From DATBMA01 sp036555105 (GTDB taxonomy: Bacteria; Actinomycetota; Acidimicrobiia; Spongiisociales; ZC4RG35), in contig DATBMA010000003.1 of assembly GCA_036555105.1 (NCBI GenBank), positions 1 to 29,850 of the forward strand: 29,850 nucleotides of DNA. The letters run 5' to 3'. Of this stretch, positions 6,734-13,245 are shown one piece after another. A program made the position numbers and the translations under genes. The notes below the pieces were generated by a model. It did no database searches and had not been told where the DNA came from. It saw only the letters and a list, made by a program, of their open reading frames with translations. Position 1 is the stretch's first letter; each line of letters starts with the position of its first letter.

Positions 6734-7591
6734 TCATCCTCGGCCGTTCGCCTCTGGCTGAGCGGGTCCGGTACGCCGTCTGATGACCGCTAGAACGGCA
6801 AAGACGGCCGCGGCGAGAAGGACGATGGTCCCACCGGGGGCCAGGTCGAAGACCCTGGCGGCGGCAAGCCCGATGATGGCGGATCCCACTCCGATGGTGA
6901 CTGCCCAACCGAGTGTTCCGGCGAATGAACGGGCGAGGCGCTGTGCCCCGGCGACGGGGAGGACCATCATCGCCGAGATGAGGAGTATCCCCACCATTCG
7001 CATTGCGGCCACCACCGAGCAGGCGATGAGGATGGCGAGGAGATTGTTCATCGCTGTCACTGGCAGGCCGACTACTCGCGACCAGTCTTCGTCGCCGACC
7101 GTGGCGAACAGCAGCCGACGGAACACCAGCACGATGCCCACGATGGCTGCTCCCAAGGACAGGATGCCGATGACATCACCTCGGCTGACCGTGAGCGGCT
7201 GACCGAAGAGATAGGTGAGAATCCCGGCGTTCATCCCTCCACCGAGGCTGACCAGTACGACGCCTGCGGCGATCCCGGAGTAGAACATCAAGGCGAGGGC
7301 GAGGTCGCCTGAAGCCCGGCGTTGTGAACGCAGCCGTTCCACACCGATGGATCCGACGATGGCGAAGCCCAGTGCGGTCCACAGGGGCGCTCCACCAACC
7401 ACGAGTCCGGCTCCGACCCCGGCGAAGGCGATGTGGCCGATCCCGTCACCGATCAGCGACATTCTCTTTTGGACTATGTACGTTCCGATCAGAGGTGCGA
7501 AGACACCCACCGCGATGCCGGCGACGAGGGCCTTCTGCATGAACCCGAGCTCGAAGGGATATGGAAGTGCAGCCAGAATCGCAAGGGTCAC
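6734..7591 (-). CDS. znuB: Zinc/manganese ABC transporter permease (ZnuB/MntB family)
   Basis: A 285-residue permease of the ABC-3 family with about eight hydrophobic helices. Family marks are MQKALVAGIAVGVFAPLIGTYIV near the N-terminus, RMSLIGDGIGHIAFAGVG after the first helices, and SAMMVLPVAGAQRLA in the last third. It forms the membrane channel for metal delivered by the binding lipoprotein encoded at 8390-9298 and powered by the ATPase encoded just upstream. Its ATG overlaps the ATPase stop by 4 nt, so the two are translationally coupled. It is the last gene of a three-gene minus-strand operon. Zinc is favoured by the adjacent Zur-like regulator; manganese cannot be excluded. Confidence 0.9.
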   Translation of the reverse strand: MTLAILAALPYPFELGFMQKALVAGIAVGVFAPLIGTYIVQKRMSLIGDGIGHIAFAGVGAGLVVGGAPLWTALGFAIVGSIGVERLRSQRRASGDLALALMFYSGIAAGVVLVSLGGGMNAGILTYLFGQPLTVSRGDVIGILSLGAAIVGIVLVFRRLLFATVGDEDWSRVVGLPVTAMNNLLAILIACSVVAAMRMVGILLISAMMVLPVAGAQRLARSFAGTLGWAVTIGVGSAIIGLAAARVFDLAPGGTIVLLAAAVFAVLAVIRRRTGPAQPEANGRG

Positions 7592-8382
7592 GACAGGCCC
7601 TCCAACCAGAGCGGCAGATCCTCCCCGTGGATACCGAGGTTGACGCCCTCTGAGGCAAGAGCCGCCGGTGTGCCGTCGAAGAGGACCCGTCGCTTGAGCA
7701 CGATCACCCGATCCAGATCGTTCGCCACCGCCGAAAGCTCGTGAGACACCAGCAAGGTGGCTGCCTGATGGTCGTTGACGAGATGGACTATCGCGTCACG
7801 GAAACGCCGCTGGGAGTCGGCATCCACCCCGGCTATCGGCTCGTCGAGGATCAGCAGGTGGGGCTCGCTGGCGAAGGCGCGGGCAATGAAGGCACGCTGC
7901 TGCTGACCGCCCGACAGCTCGTTGAGTGGACGCCGTGCGAAACCGTCGAGGCCGACGGACTCGAGAGCATGGTGCACCGCCTCCCGGTCGTCGCGGCCCA
8001 TCCGTCGCCAGCCTCCCGGCCTCGGCAGTCTTCCCGTGGCCACGATCTCTTCGACGGTTGCCGGTGTCTCCAGAGTGAGCACCGGTCTTTGCGGTACGTA
8101 GCCGAGTTTCCACCGCTCGTTGAACCGATGCGGTGCCAACCCGAACAGCAGCGTTCGCCCTTCGGTGGGATCCAGTGTTCCCAGCAGTATCCGGAGAAGC
8201 GTCGACTTTCCCGAACCGTTCGGCCCTACGAGAGCGACGAACTCGCCACGGGCCACCGATAGATCGACCGACTCCAACACCGGCTCCCGGCCGTAGGCGA
8301 ACGAGACTCCGTCGGCCCGGAGGATCTCCTCGCCGATCTCGCCTCCTGCTTGCCAGACTGGTGCTCTTGCGATTTCGCGCAT
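7588..8382 (-). CDS. znuC: Zinc/manganese ABC transporter ATPase (ZnuC family)
   Basis: A 264-residue ABC ATPase. The Walker A motif is GPNGSGKST, the signature is LSGGQQQR, Walker B is LLILDEP followed by the D-loop, and the switch histidine is in LLVSHEL. The reading frame extends 25 codons further upstream, but that extension lies inside znuA; ATG 8382 (MREIARAPVW) begins 7 nt after the znuA stop and gives a normal family length. It hydrolyses ATP on the cytoplasmic side to drive metal uptake through the permease encoded downstream. Confidence 0.9.
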   Translation of the reverse strand: MREIARAPVWQAGGEIGEEILRADGVSFAYGREPVLESVDLSVARGEFVALVGPNGSGKSTLLRILLGTLDPTEGRTLLFGLAPHRFNERWKLGYVPQRPVLTLETPATVEEIVATGRLPRPGGWRRMGRDDREAVHHALESVGLDGFARRPLNELSGGQQQRAFIARAFASEPHLLILDEPIAGVDADSQRRFRDAIVHLVNDHQAATLLVSHELSAVANDLDRVIVLKRRVLFDGTPAALASEGVNLGIHGEDLPLWLEGLS

Positions 8383-8389
8383 GAGTGCA

Positions 8390-9298
8390 TTATGAGCAGC
8401 CAAGAGCCTCGCGCAGTGTGTTGAGGTTGTCGCGCATCGCCGAGAAATAGTCACCACCGTCTTCGGGCGCGGTCTCCAGGGTGTTCAGAACGCTGACGCT
8501 CACTCCCGCTTCGGCGGCCAGCGTCTCGGCGACGTCGGGTGGGAGTAGCTCCTCGGTGAAGATGGTGGTGATGCCCTTCTCCTCGACGAGACCCACCAGC
8601 TCAGCCAGGTGTTGCGGTGTCGGCTCCGCATCCGGCTCGAGACCTGAGATCGCCACCTGTGTGAGCCCGTATCGCTCGGCGAGATAGCCGAAGGCGGCGT
8701 GATTGGTCACGATGTCATGTCGTTCGCAGGAGGCGAGCCCCGTACGGTATTCCTCGTCCAAAGACCCGAGCTGGCTGGTGAAATCCTCCGCATTCGCCTT
8801 GAAGGCTTCGGCGTCGTTCGGGGAGATTCCGCTCAATGCGTCTGAAACCTCGTCGACGATGGTGATGTATCGGCTGGGGTCGAGCCACACATGGGGATCC
8901 ACCGTCAGCCCCTCTGCGGCGGCTTCCTCCGAAGGAGCGTCGTTGGTGTCGACATCCTGTAGTGCGTCCAGGGTGATCCCGTTGGCATCGTTGCTGGCCT
9001 CTTCCACAGCCGGCTGGAAACCACCCCCGAGGTACACGACAAGATCCGCCGACTGGAGCGCACTCACACTCCCAGGAGTCAGCTCCAGGTCATGCGGTTC
9101 TACCCCCGGTGGAGTGAGATTGGTGACCACCACCGCATCCCTACCGACTTGCTGTGCGGCTTCAGCCAGAGGGTAGAAACTGGCTGCCACCGTGATCTTG
9201 TCACCGGAAGCCGTTCCGTTGTTGCCCGTGCCCGGCGAGGAGCAGGCTCCCACCATCAGAGCCACCACCACCAACCCGACACCAAACACGCGCCTCAT
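8390..9298 (-). CDS. znuA: Zinc/manganese-binding lipoprotein (ZnuA family)
   Basis: A 302-residue solute-binding protein. The signal peptide ends in a lipobox, VGA-Cys19, so it should be lipid-anchored outside the membrane. The likely metal ligands are His69 (GVEPHD), His136 (DPHVWLD), His200 (TNHAAFGY) and an acidic residue at 249-250 (TEELL). The loop before DPHVW, His-rich in many zinc binders, is instead acidic (DTNDAPSEE). I chose ATG 9298 because AAGGGG lies about 6 nt upstream and the signal peptide then starts with MRR; the longer start at 9337 would lie in the promoter. First gene of the operon, with a Fur-type operator at its transcription start. Confidence 0.92.
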   Translation of the reverse strand: MRRVFGVGLVVVALMVGACSSPGTGNNGTASGDKITVAASFYPLAEAAQQVGRDAVVVTNLTPPGVEPHDLELTPGSVSALQSADLVVYLGGGFQPAVEEASNDANGITLDALQDVDTNDAPSEEAAAEGLTVDPHVWLDPSRYITIVDEVSDALSGISPNDAEAFKANAEDFTSQLGSLDEEYRTGLASCERHDIVTNHAAFGYLAERYGLTQVAISGLEPDAEPTPQHLAELVGLVEEKGITTIFTEELLPPDVAETLAAEAGVSVSVLNTLETAPEDGGDYFSAMRDNLNTLREALGCS

Positions 9299-9314
9299 GA
9301 TCGACCCCTTGCAT

Positions 9315-9331
9315 GGAATGAGAATCATTCC
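9315..9331 (-). promoter_or_regulatory. Fur/Zur-type operator of znuA
   Basis: GGAATGA-GAA-TCATTCC is a perfect palindrome (7-bp arms, 3-bp centre), rich in the TGAGAATCA core seen in Fur-family boxes. It lies at the predicted transcription start, just after the -10 box, where a bound repressor would block znuABC. Confidence 0.75.
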
Positions 9332-9335
9332 TAAC

Positions 9336-9364
9336 AAACTAGGATATCAAGCTGAATTAGTCAA
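9336..9364 (-). promoter_or_regulatory. znuA promoter
   Basis: On the minus strand, TTGACT (9359-9364) is separated by 17 bp from TAGTTT (9336-9341). The -35 is close to consensus and the -10 is moderate. The start of transcription would fall inside the palindrome at 9315-9331. Confidence 0.5.
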
Positions 9365-9532
9365 AGGGCAACGCAATAACCACCGAGGGAGCGCCCGCCT
9401 TTACGATCACCATCGCGCGTCCGAGCGAGAGGGTGCGATGGAAATGGTCAAGAACACGAAATGACGCGAACCGAAAACGTGCCTTGAGCAGCCAGTTCGC
9501 GCCCTTTCCCTAGGTGGGAGACGCGCTCATTC

Positions 9533-9583
9533 CTCGGGCTCATAACCCGAAAGTCGCGGGTTCAAATCCCGCCCCCGCTACCA
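9533..9583 (+). tRNA. 3' fragment of an initiator tRNA-Met gene (attachment-site scar)
   Basis: The anticodon arm TCGGG-CTCATAA-CCCGA (anticodon CAT), the T arm GCGGG-TTCAAAT-CCCGC, and the acceptor end CCCCGCT-ACCA are intact. The GGG/CCC pairs next to the anticodon loop and the CCCCGCTACCA end are marks of the initiator tRNA. Upstream there is no matching 5' acceptor strand and no proper D arm; the sequence diverges just before the anticodon stem. A 3' tRNA half alone is what site-specific integration into a tRNA gene leaves at the far end of an element. It is not a functional tRNA. Confidence 0.7.
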
Positions 9584-9980
9584 CTGGAAACCCGGCACCG
9601 CCTGTTCGCCACGCCTAAGCCGGGCGGAGGAGGCCATTCTGACGCCATCCCATCCATCCCACAGGAGGGTGTGCGGCTTCGGTTCCATGACAGACACTGG
9701 GGCTCCGGTGGGTGTTTGACACTGGTTGATCCTCGGCTTCGGTACTTCCTCTTCTTCGATGGCCTGGTTCATGGCGTTTCGAGATACATGCGGGGAAACT
9801 GTTGAGAGGCAAACCCGGTGAAACGCGATCCGATCTAAGCCCGCGGAGCGTTCGCCAACCCGGCGGCAAACCCGACTGGATTCAACGTCGCCAGCTGAAC
9901 CAGCGGCGGGCGTTTCAGACGAACCGGAACAGCGAGTCGCTCGGTACGGGGCCCGAAATGGCTGTCCTCTGTTGGTGTCG
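9584..9980. other. Gene-poor stretch after the tRNA fragment
   Basis: About 400 nt with only short frames of biased composition and no ribosome site or family motif that I recognise. I found no transposase, integrase or terminator. It may be decayed element or flank sequence. Confidence 0.4.
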
Positions 9981-10316
9981 TCAGCCGAAGAGCACGGATA
10001 GAAGAACGAACACGAAAACGAGAGTGCTCACACTGGCGGCGACGACCACGCTGACAACACGGTCATGTCGGCGGATCACAGCGACGAGCCCGGTGATCAT
10101 CGAGGTGAGGGCACCCGCCAAGCCCACGATGCCGGGAACCCCCAGCCACAGATTGTCCAGGATGCTCTCGCCGCCCGTCTCTCCAATTGCTGCAGCCGCA
10201 AACAGAGCAAGCGCTCCAACCACGAGAACAAGGAACGAAGCAACCGACAGCTTCCCCGGAAGGCTTTCCGGGATCACGCCGGCTCTGTACGCCCCATGCG
10301 ATCCGACCATGCTCAT
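9981..10316 (-). CDS. Small three-helix membrane protein, unknown
   Basis: A 111-residue protein with three hydrophobic segments, at about residues 24-45, 56-80 and 88-110, and a short polar N-terminus. I chose ATG 10316 (MSMVGSHG) because an AAGGAGC ribosome site lies about 7 nt upstream; the frame extends to 10421 without a better start. The composition (Val/Leu/Ala-rich helices, GVPGIVGLAGALTSM in the second) is typical of small actinobacterial membrane proteins of unknown role. It stands alone, between the tRNA fragment and a decayed region, with no operon partner. Confidence 0.6.
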   Translation of the reverse strand: MSMVGSHGAYRAGVIPESLPGKLSVASFLVLVVGALALFAAAAIGETGGESILDNLWLGVPGIVGLAGALTSMITGLVAVIRRHDRVVSVVVAASVSTLVFVFVLLSVLFG

Positions 10317-10759
10317 TTCTTGCTCCTTCGCAGCTTCAGTTCTCAGACCATCATCGATCGCGGCCGCCGTGTCTACCAGGGCCGAAAGACTCTCCGGGAG
10401 CCCGACAACAACGGCGCACATCGCGCCTTGGACCGACCCACGAGTGACACGTGCTCGCTGCCTGGGAGTGCCCGATTGCCGCGGGTTAGAGGCTCACCTT
10501 CAAGCCGCTCCTCCCTCTCCGCTGAACCAGTGCTGGCACCGTGAGCACCATTGCCGGTTTCGAGCCGGCGCTGTCCTCCCAACCGAGTGCCTTCCTGTTG
10601 CGACCGTGCGGCTTTGCTCATCGTTTCGGGCTCGACGTACCGGTCTGGTACTGCGGGCCCGGTAAACCTGGATCGCGACGCCCTTCGGGTTGGCTCTGGC
10701 CGACTCACTACCCACCCGTTGCGAGGACGGGCCCGCTTGAGCAACACACCCGCTGCTTC
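10317..10759. other. Gene-poor, decayed stretch with a tRNA-like hairpin
   Basis: About 440 nt without a convincing gene. Read on the minus strand, positions 10553-10569 form GCCGG-CTCGAAA-CCGGC, which has the form of a Ser(CGA) anticodon arm (T33, anticodon CGA, A37), but no acceptor pairing or good T arm can be built around it. Frames on both strands lack family motifs. Confidence 0.3.
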
Positions 10760-10993
10760 ATGACCGGGACCGACACCTTCGCCTGTGAAGGCACGTCCTT
10801 CGGCGATCATCGTGACGGATCGTGGCGAGCAGGAGTCACCCACGCCGGACGGTGGTGTGACGTGTTTGATGTGCGGGACTTCAAGATCCAGCAGTGCTTC
10901 ATCTATCTCGGTCCCGACTACGCGGGCCTCGATACGGACCGCTACCCCTGGCTGGGGGCCGAGGGGCGGGATCTGTCGATGCCGATCAGCTGA
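10760..10993 (+). pseudogene. C-terminal remnant of a SnoaL/NTF2-like protein
   Basis: From ATG 10760 the frame gives about 77 residues, including EGTSFGDHRDG, WCDVFDVRDFKI and CFIYLGPDYAG followed by DTDRYPWL. This is the second half of a SnoaL-like (NTF2 fold) protein, which normally has 120-150 residues. The first half, which forms much of the fold, is missing: the in-frame sequence upstream (from 10541) has no resemblance to it. The end overlaps the stop of the minus-strand reductase gene by 8 nt. It is most likely a broken gene at the edge of the decayed region rather than a working short protein. Confidence 0.55.
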
Positions 10994-11621
10994 TGGGCGG
11001 GCCGCCGGGTGGGCGGCTCTTGGGGGCCGATTGGCCTTGGGTGGTCCGACTGGTCACGGCGTAGCGATGCATCGTCACCCCGCGCTCGAACCCGGCTCTT
11101 TCCAATAGATCGAGCTCGATGGGCCGATCGATGCGGTCGAAGAGAGGGCGGCCAGTCCCCAGCAGCGCCGGGTGCGTGAACAGGAGCAACTCGTCGAGCA
11201 GGCCGGCCTCGTGTAGCTGGGTGGCCAGGTTGGCACCACCGACTCCGATGTCGCCGTCGGTGGTGGCTCGGAGGGTGGCCAGCCGGCCAATGGCGTCGGG
11301 CCCGCCGAGAACCCGGGTGTTGTAGCCGGCCTCGGTCCGGCTGCGGGAAACGAGGACCTTTGGGATGTCGGTCCAGATCTTTCCGTACTCCTGCATGTAG
11401 TCCGGCATCGATGGGTCGGTGGCGATGCCGGGCCAGGAGCCTTCCATGATCTCGTAGACCACCCGCCCCTGAACCATTGCAGTGAGATTGGCTGCGCGCC
11501 GGTTGAACTCGCGGTGCAACTCCTCGCCGATCCGCAGCCACCCCCAGTCCCCGTCCCGACCCGACCCTCCTTCGATGAACAGGTCGAGCGAGACGTTCAT
11601 CCAGTACACAGTTCGTCCCAC
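10986..11621 (-). CDS. Dihydrofolate reductase/RibD-like family protein
   Basis: A 211-residue protein of the RibD C-terminal/DHFR-like fold (COG0262). Recognisable parts are VYWMNVSLDLFIEG at the N-terminus, VQGRVVYEIMEGSWP, a KVLVSRS strand, and the cofactor-binding GDIGVGGANLATQL, followed by LLLFTHPALLGTGRPLF. Such proteins bind NADPH; the substrates of the stand-alone members are generally unknown, and they are not the essential folate enzyme. I chose GTG 11621 rather than the long frame from 11852 because a TAGCCT -10 box lies exactly 7 nt upstream, the same leaderless layout as its neighbours. It is divergent from the PPOX-family gene, with 95 nt between the starts. Confidence 0.82.
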   Translation of the reverse strand: MGRTVYWMNVSLDLFIEGGSGRDGDWGWLRIGEELHREFNRRAANLTAMVQGRVVYEIMEGSWPGIATDPSMPDYMQEYGKIWTDIPKVLVSRSRTEAGYNTRVLGGPDAIGRLATLRATTDGDIGVGGANLATQLHEAGLLDELLLFTHPALLGTGRPLFDRIDRPIELDLLERAGFERGVTMHRYAVTSRTTQGQSAPKSRPPGGPPIS

Positions 11622-11628
11622 AACTTCG

Positions 11629-11634
11629 AGGCTA
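11629..11634 (-). promoter_or_regulatory. Leaderless -10 box of the DHFR-like gene
   Basis: TAGCCT on the minus strand, then 7 nt, then the GTG start at 11621. No ribosome site is visible. The layout matches the boxes at 11704, 12726 and 19473. Confidence 0.5.
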
Positions 11635-11666
11635 GGCCCGGAGGCGGTCGACGCCGGTAGCGGAAG

Positions 11667-11687
11667 TGAGCAGTTTCGGAGAAGCAA
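11667..11687 (+). repeat. 21-nt shared upstream box, copy 1
   Basis: The core TTTCGGAGAAGCAA and the seven bases before it are identical to the copy at 12688-12708, and similarity extends 7 nt further left with one mismatch. It ends 16 nt before the TAGATT -10 box (11704) of the PPOX-family gene, so it covers the -35 position. A likely activator site for the AraC-family protein encoded at 12271. Confidence 0.65.
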
Positions 11688-11703
11688 CTCCCGGCCTTGG
11701 GCG

Positions 11704-11709
11704 TAGATT
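11704..11709 (+). promoter_or_regulatory. Leaderless -10 box of the PPOX-family gene
   Basis: TAGATT, then 7 nt, then ATG 11717. There is no ribosome site and no consensus -35; the shared box occupies that position. Confidence 0.5.
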
Positions 11710-11716
11710 CGATGCC

Positions 11717-12205
11717 ATGGCCGTTGCGCCGAGCGAAGATGATCAGGGAGCGCCGAAGACGATCCCCTGGAGTGAGTTCGCCCGCCTCGAGCCGGAGCTG
11801 GCTCGCTTCGGAGCCGAGAGGCTGATCGCCGCCCCGGCCTATCTGGCCACAATCAGGCGATCCGGCCTGCCTCGGGTCCATCCGGTCACACCGATCCTCA
11901 GCCCCCGCGGGCTGTTCCTCTTCATGGAACCGACCTCGCCCAAGGCAAGGGACCTGGAGGAGCGGGCATGGTTCGCCCTGCACAACGGAGTCCCCGACAA
12001 CGCCGGCTCCGGCGGGGAGTTCAACGTGAGCGGGCAGGGCTTCGGCAGGGCCGATCCCGGCTTGTGGGCGCACGTGGCCGAGGCAGCCGGCTACACGCCG
12101 CTCGACCGCTACATCCTTTTCGAGCTGCAGGTGAGCGAGGCCCGCTGCCACGGCTACGGCGATGTCCCGATCCCCTCCAGTCGCTCATGGAAGGTCGGCA
12201 AGTAG
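11717..12205 (+). CDS. Pyridoxamine 5'-phosphate oxidase-family protein
   Basis: A 162-residue split-barrel flavin-binding family protein. Family marks are the opening WSEFARLEPELARFGAERL, AYLATIRRSGLPRVHPVTPIL (the first strands of the barrel) and RGLFLFMEPTSPKARDLE. Members use FMN or F420 to reduce varied small molecules, or bind haem; the real substrate is not known, and it is not the vitamin B6 enzyme PdxH. A longer frame starts at GTG 11666, inside the shared repeat; ATG 11717, preceded by a -10 box at the leaderless distance, is preferred. The 3' end overlaps the upstream end of the regulator's open frame. Confidence 0.82.
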   Translation: MAVAPSEDDQGAPKTIPWSEFARLEPELARFGAERLIAAPAYLATIRRSGLPRVHPVTPILSPRGLFLFMEPTSPKARDLEERAWFALHNGVPDNAGSGGEFNVSGQGFGRADPGLWAHVAEAAGYTPLDRYILFELQVSEARCHGYGDVPIPSSRSWKVGK

Positions 12206-12258
12206 CGAACCAGAATCCGTTCCCTCCGCGGGAAGAGGCAGTTGCAGGCAGGCCGGGG

Positions 12259-12264
12259 CAGAAT
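12259..12264 (+). promoter_or_regulatory. Possible -10 box of the AraC-family gene
   Basis: CAGAAT lies 6 nt before GTG 12271. It differs from TAnnnT at the first base. There is no ribosome site, so a leaderless start is suggested but weaker than at the neighbouring genes. Confidence 0.3.
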
Positions 12265-12270
12265 GGGACT

Positions 12271-12690
12271 GTGAGCGTCGACTTCGACGAATTGCGCAGG
12301 TTGCGGGTGGCCAGGGACATGATGGACCGGGATTACGCGCAGCCCCTCGACGTCCCCGCCCTGGCGCGGACCGCCTTCATGTCGCCGGCGCATTTCAGCC
12401 GCCGATTCCGCGAAACCTACTCCGAGACGCCCTACTCCTACCTGATGACGCGGCGGATCGAGAGGGCCAAAGCCCTGCTGCGCCTGGGCGAAATGAGCGT
12501 CACGGAGGTCTGCTTCGCGGTCGGCTGTACCAGCCTCGGCTCCTTCTCCAGCCGATTCACCGAGCTGGTCGGAGAGACTCCAAGCGCCTATCGCGCTCGC
12601 AACCACGACGAGCTGCGCGAGATCCCGGGCTGCCAGACAATGGTCCTGACCCGCCCTCGCAAGGCCGGAGCCGGTCCGGGGCGGAACTGA
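12271..12690 (+). CDS. AraC-family transcriptional regulator
   Basis: A 139-residue protein that is nearly all AraC-type DNA-binding domain. The first helix-turn-helix includes LDVPALARTAFMSPAHFSRRF, then TPYSYLMTRRIERAKALL; the second has SVTEVCFAVGCTSLGSFSSRF followed by GETPSAYR. There is no N-terminal ligand domain, so the signal is not evident; the Cys pair in the second unit is common in this subfamily. GTG 12271 gives the usual start MSVDFDELRRLR; an in-frame ATG at 12187 would overlap the upstream gene. Family members are often next to VOC-protein genes, as here. It probably binds the 21-nt box repeated at 11667 and 12688. Confidence 0.88.
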   Translation: MSVDFDELRRLRVARDMMDRDYAQPLDVPALARTAFMSPAHFSRRFRETYSETPYSYLMTRRIERAKALLRLGEMSVTEVCFAVGCTSLGSFSSRFTELVGETPSAYRARNHDELREIPGCQTMVLTRPRKAGAGPGRN

Positions 12691-12708
12691 GCAGTTTCGG
12701 AGAAGCAA
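12688..12708 (+). repeat. 21-nt shared upstream box, copy 2
   Basis: Identical to 11667-11687 over 21 nt. It begins at the stop codon of the AraC-family gene (its TGA is part of the box) and ends 17 nt before the TAGGGT -10 box of the VOC gene, again covering the -35 position. Confidence 0.65.
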
Positions 12709-12725
12709 TACCGATGCCGCTCTCG

Positions 12726-12731
12726 TAGGGT
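12726..12731 (+). promoter_or_regulatory. Leaderless -10 box of the VOC gene
   Basis: TAGGGT, then 7 nt, then ATG 12739; the same geometry as the PPOX-family gene. Confidence 0.5.
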
Positions 12732-12738
12732 TGGCGGC

Positions 12739-13143
12739 ATGACAGTCTCAGTAAGCCACGTGCACGTCCTTGTCGATGACCCCGATGCCGCCCTCGGCTT
12801 CTACCGCGACACGCTGGGCTTGAAAGTCCAGAACGAGGTCGCCAACGAGGGCTTTCGCTGGATCACGCTGGTCACCGACAGCCAGCCCGAGATCCAGATC
12901 GTCCTTTCCCAGCCGCATGCCGGGCGGTCCAAGGAGGACGGTGATGCAATTGCGGCTCTGCTCGCCAAAGGTGAGCTGGGCCCGGTGTTCTTCCGCACCG
13001 ACGACCTCAGCTCCACTTTCGAGAAGGTGGCCGCGGCCCCGGGAGTGGAAGTCCTCTCCGAGCCGGCCGATCAGTTCTGGGGCGTACGCGACGCCGCAGT
13101 ACGCGATCCCGCCGGCAACATGCTTCGGATCGAACAGGGTTAG
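12739..13143 (+). CDS. VOC-superfamily (glyoxalase/bleomycin-resistance-like) protein
   Basis: A 134-residue vicinal-oxygen-chelate fold protein. The two beta-alpha-beta units open with VSHVHVLVDDPDAALGFYRDTLGL and with GPVFFRTDDLSSTFEKV; the end is RDPAGNMLRIEQ. A metal site could use His8 or His10, Gln or Glu residues in the central strands, and Glu132 near the end, but the set is not complete enough to name a reaction. Members include glyoxalases, ring-cleavage dioxygenases, and proteins that bind or inactivate antibiotics. Its position after an AraC regulator and before a UvrA-like ATPase suggests a stress or resistance unit, but this is inference. Confidence 0.85.
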   Translation: MTVSVSHVHVLVDDPDAALGFYRDTLGLKVQNEVANEGFRWITLVTDSQPEIQIVLSQPHAGRSKEDGDAIAALLAKGELGPVFFRTDDLSSTFEKVAAAPGVEVLSEPADQFWGVRDAAVRDPAGNMLRIEQG

Positions 13144-13178
13144 ATCACGCCGCTCCCGGGCACATCCCAACCCTGAGC

Positions 13179-13193
13179 TCGCTCCAAGAGCGA
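13179..13193 (+). terminator. Stem-loop between the VOC and UvrA-like genes
   Basis: TCGCTC-CAA-GAGCGA is a perfect 6-bp stem with a 3-nt loop, 36 nt after the VOC stop. No T-run follows, so it is at best a weak terminator or an RNA-stabilising hairpin. Confidence 0.3.
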
Positions 13194-13245
13194 CCTCCGC
13201 CGGGATCTGAGTGCGCTGTGCACATGACATGATGGAGGCCAGATC

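Noticed and set aside
9507..9583. Complete functional tRNA-Met gene
   Set aside because: No 5' acceptor strand pairs with CCCCGCT and no D arm can be formed; only the 3' part is convincing.
9615..9869. Minus-strand frame after the tRNA fragment, possible transposase remnant
   Set aside because: It has no DDE or other transposase motif that I can identify, and the composition is uninformative.
10480..10570. Complete tRNA-Ser gene on the minus strand
   Set aside because: Only the anticodon-arm-like hairpin fits; the acceptor stem, variable arm and T arm do not form.
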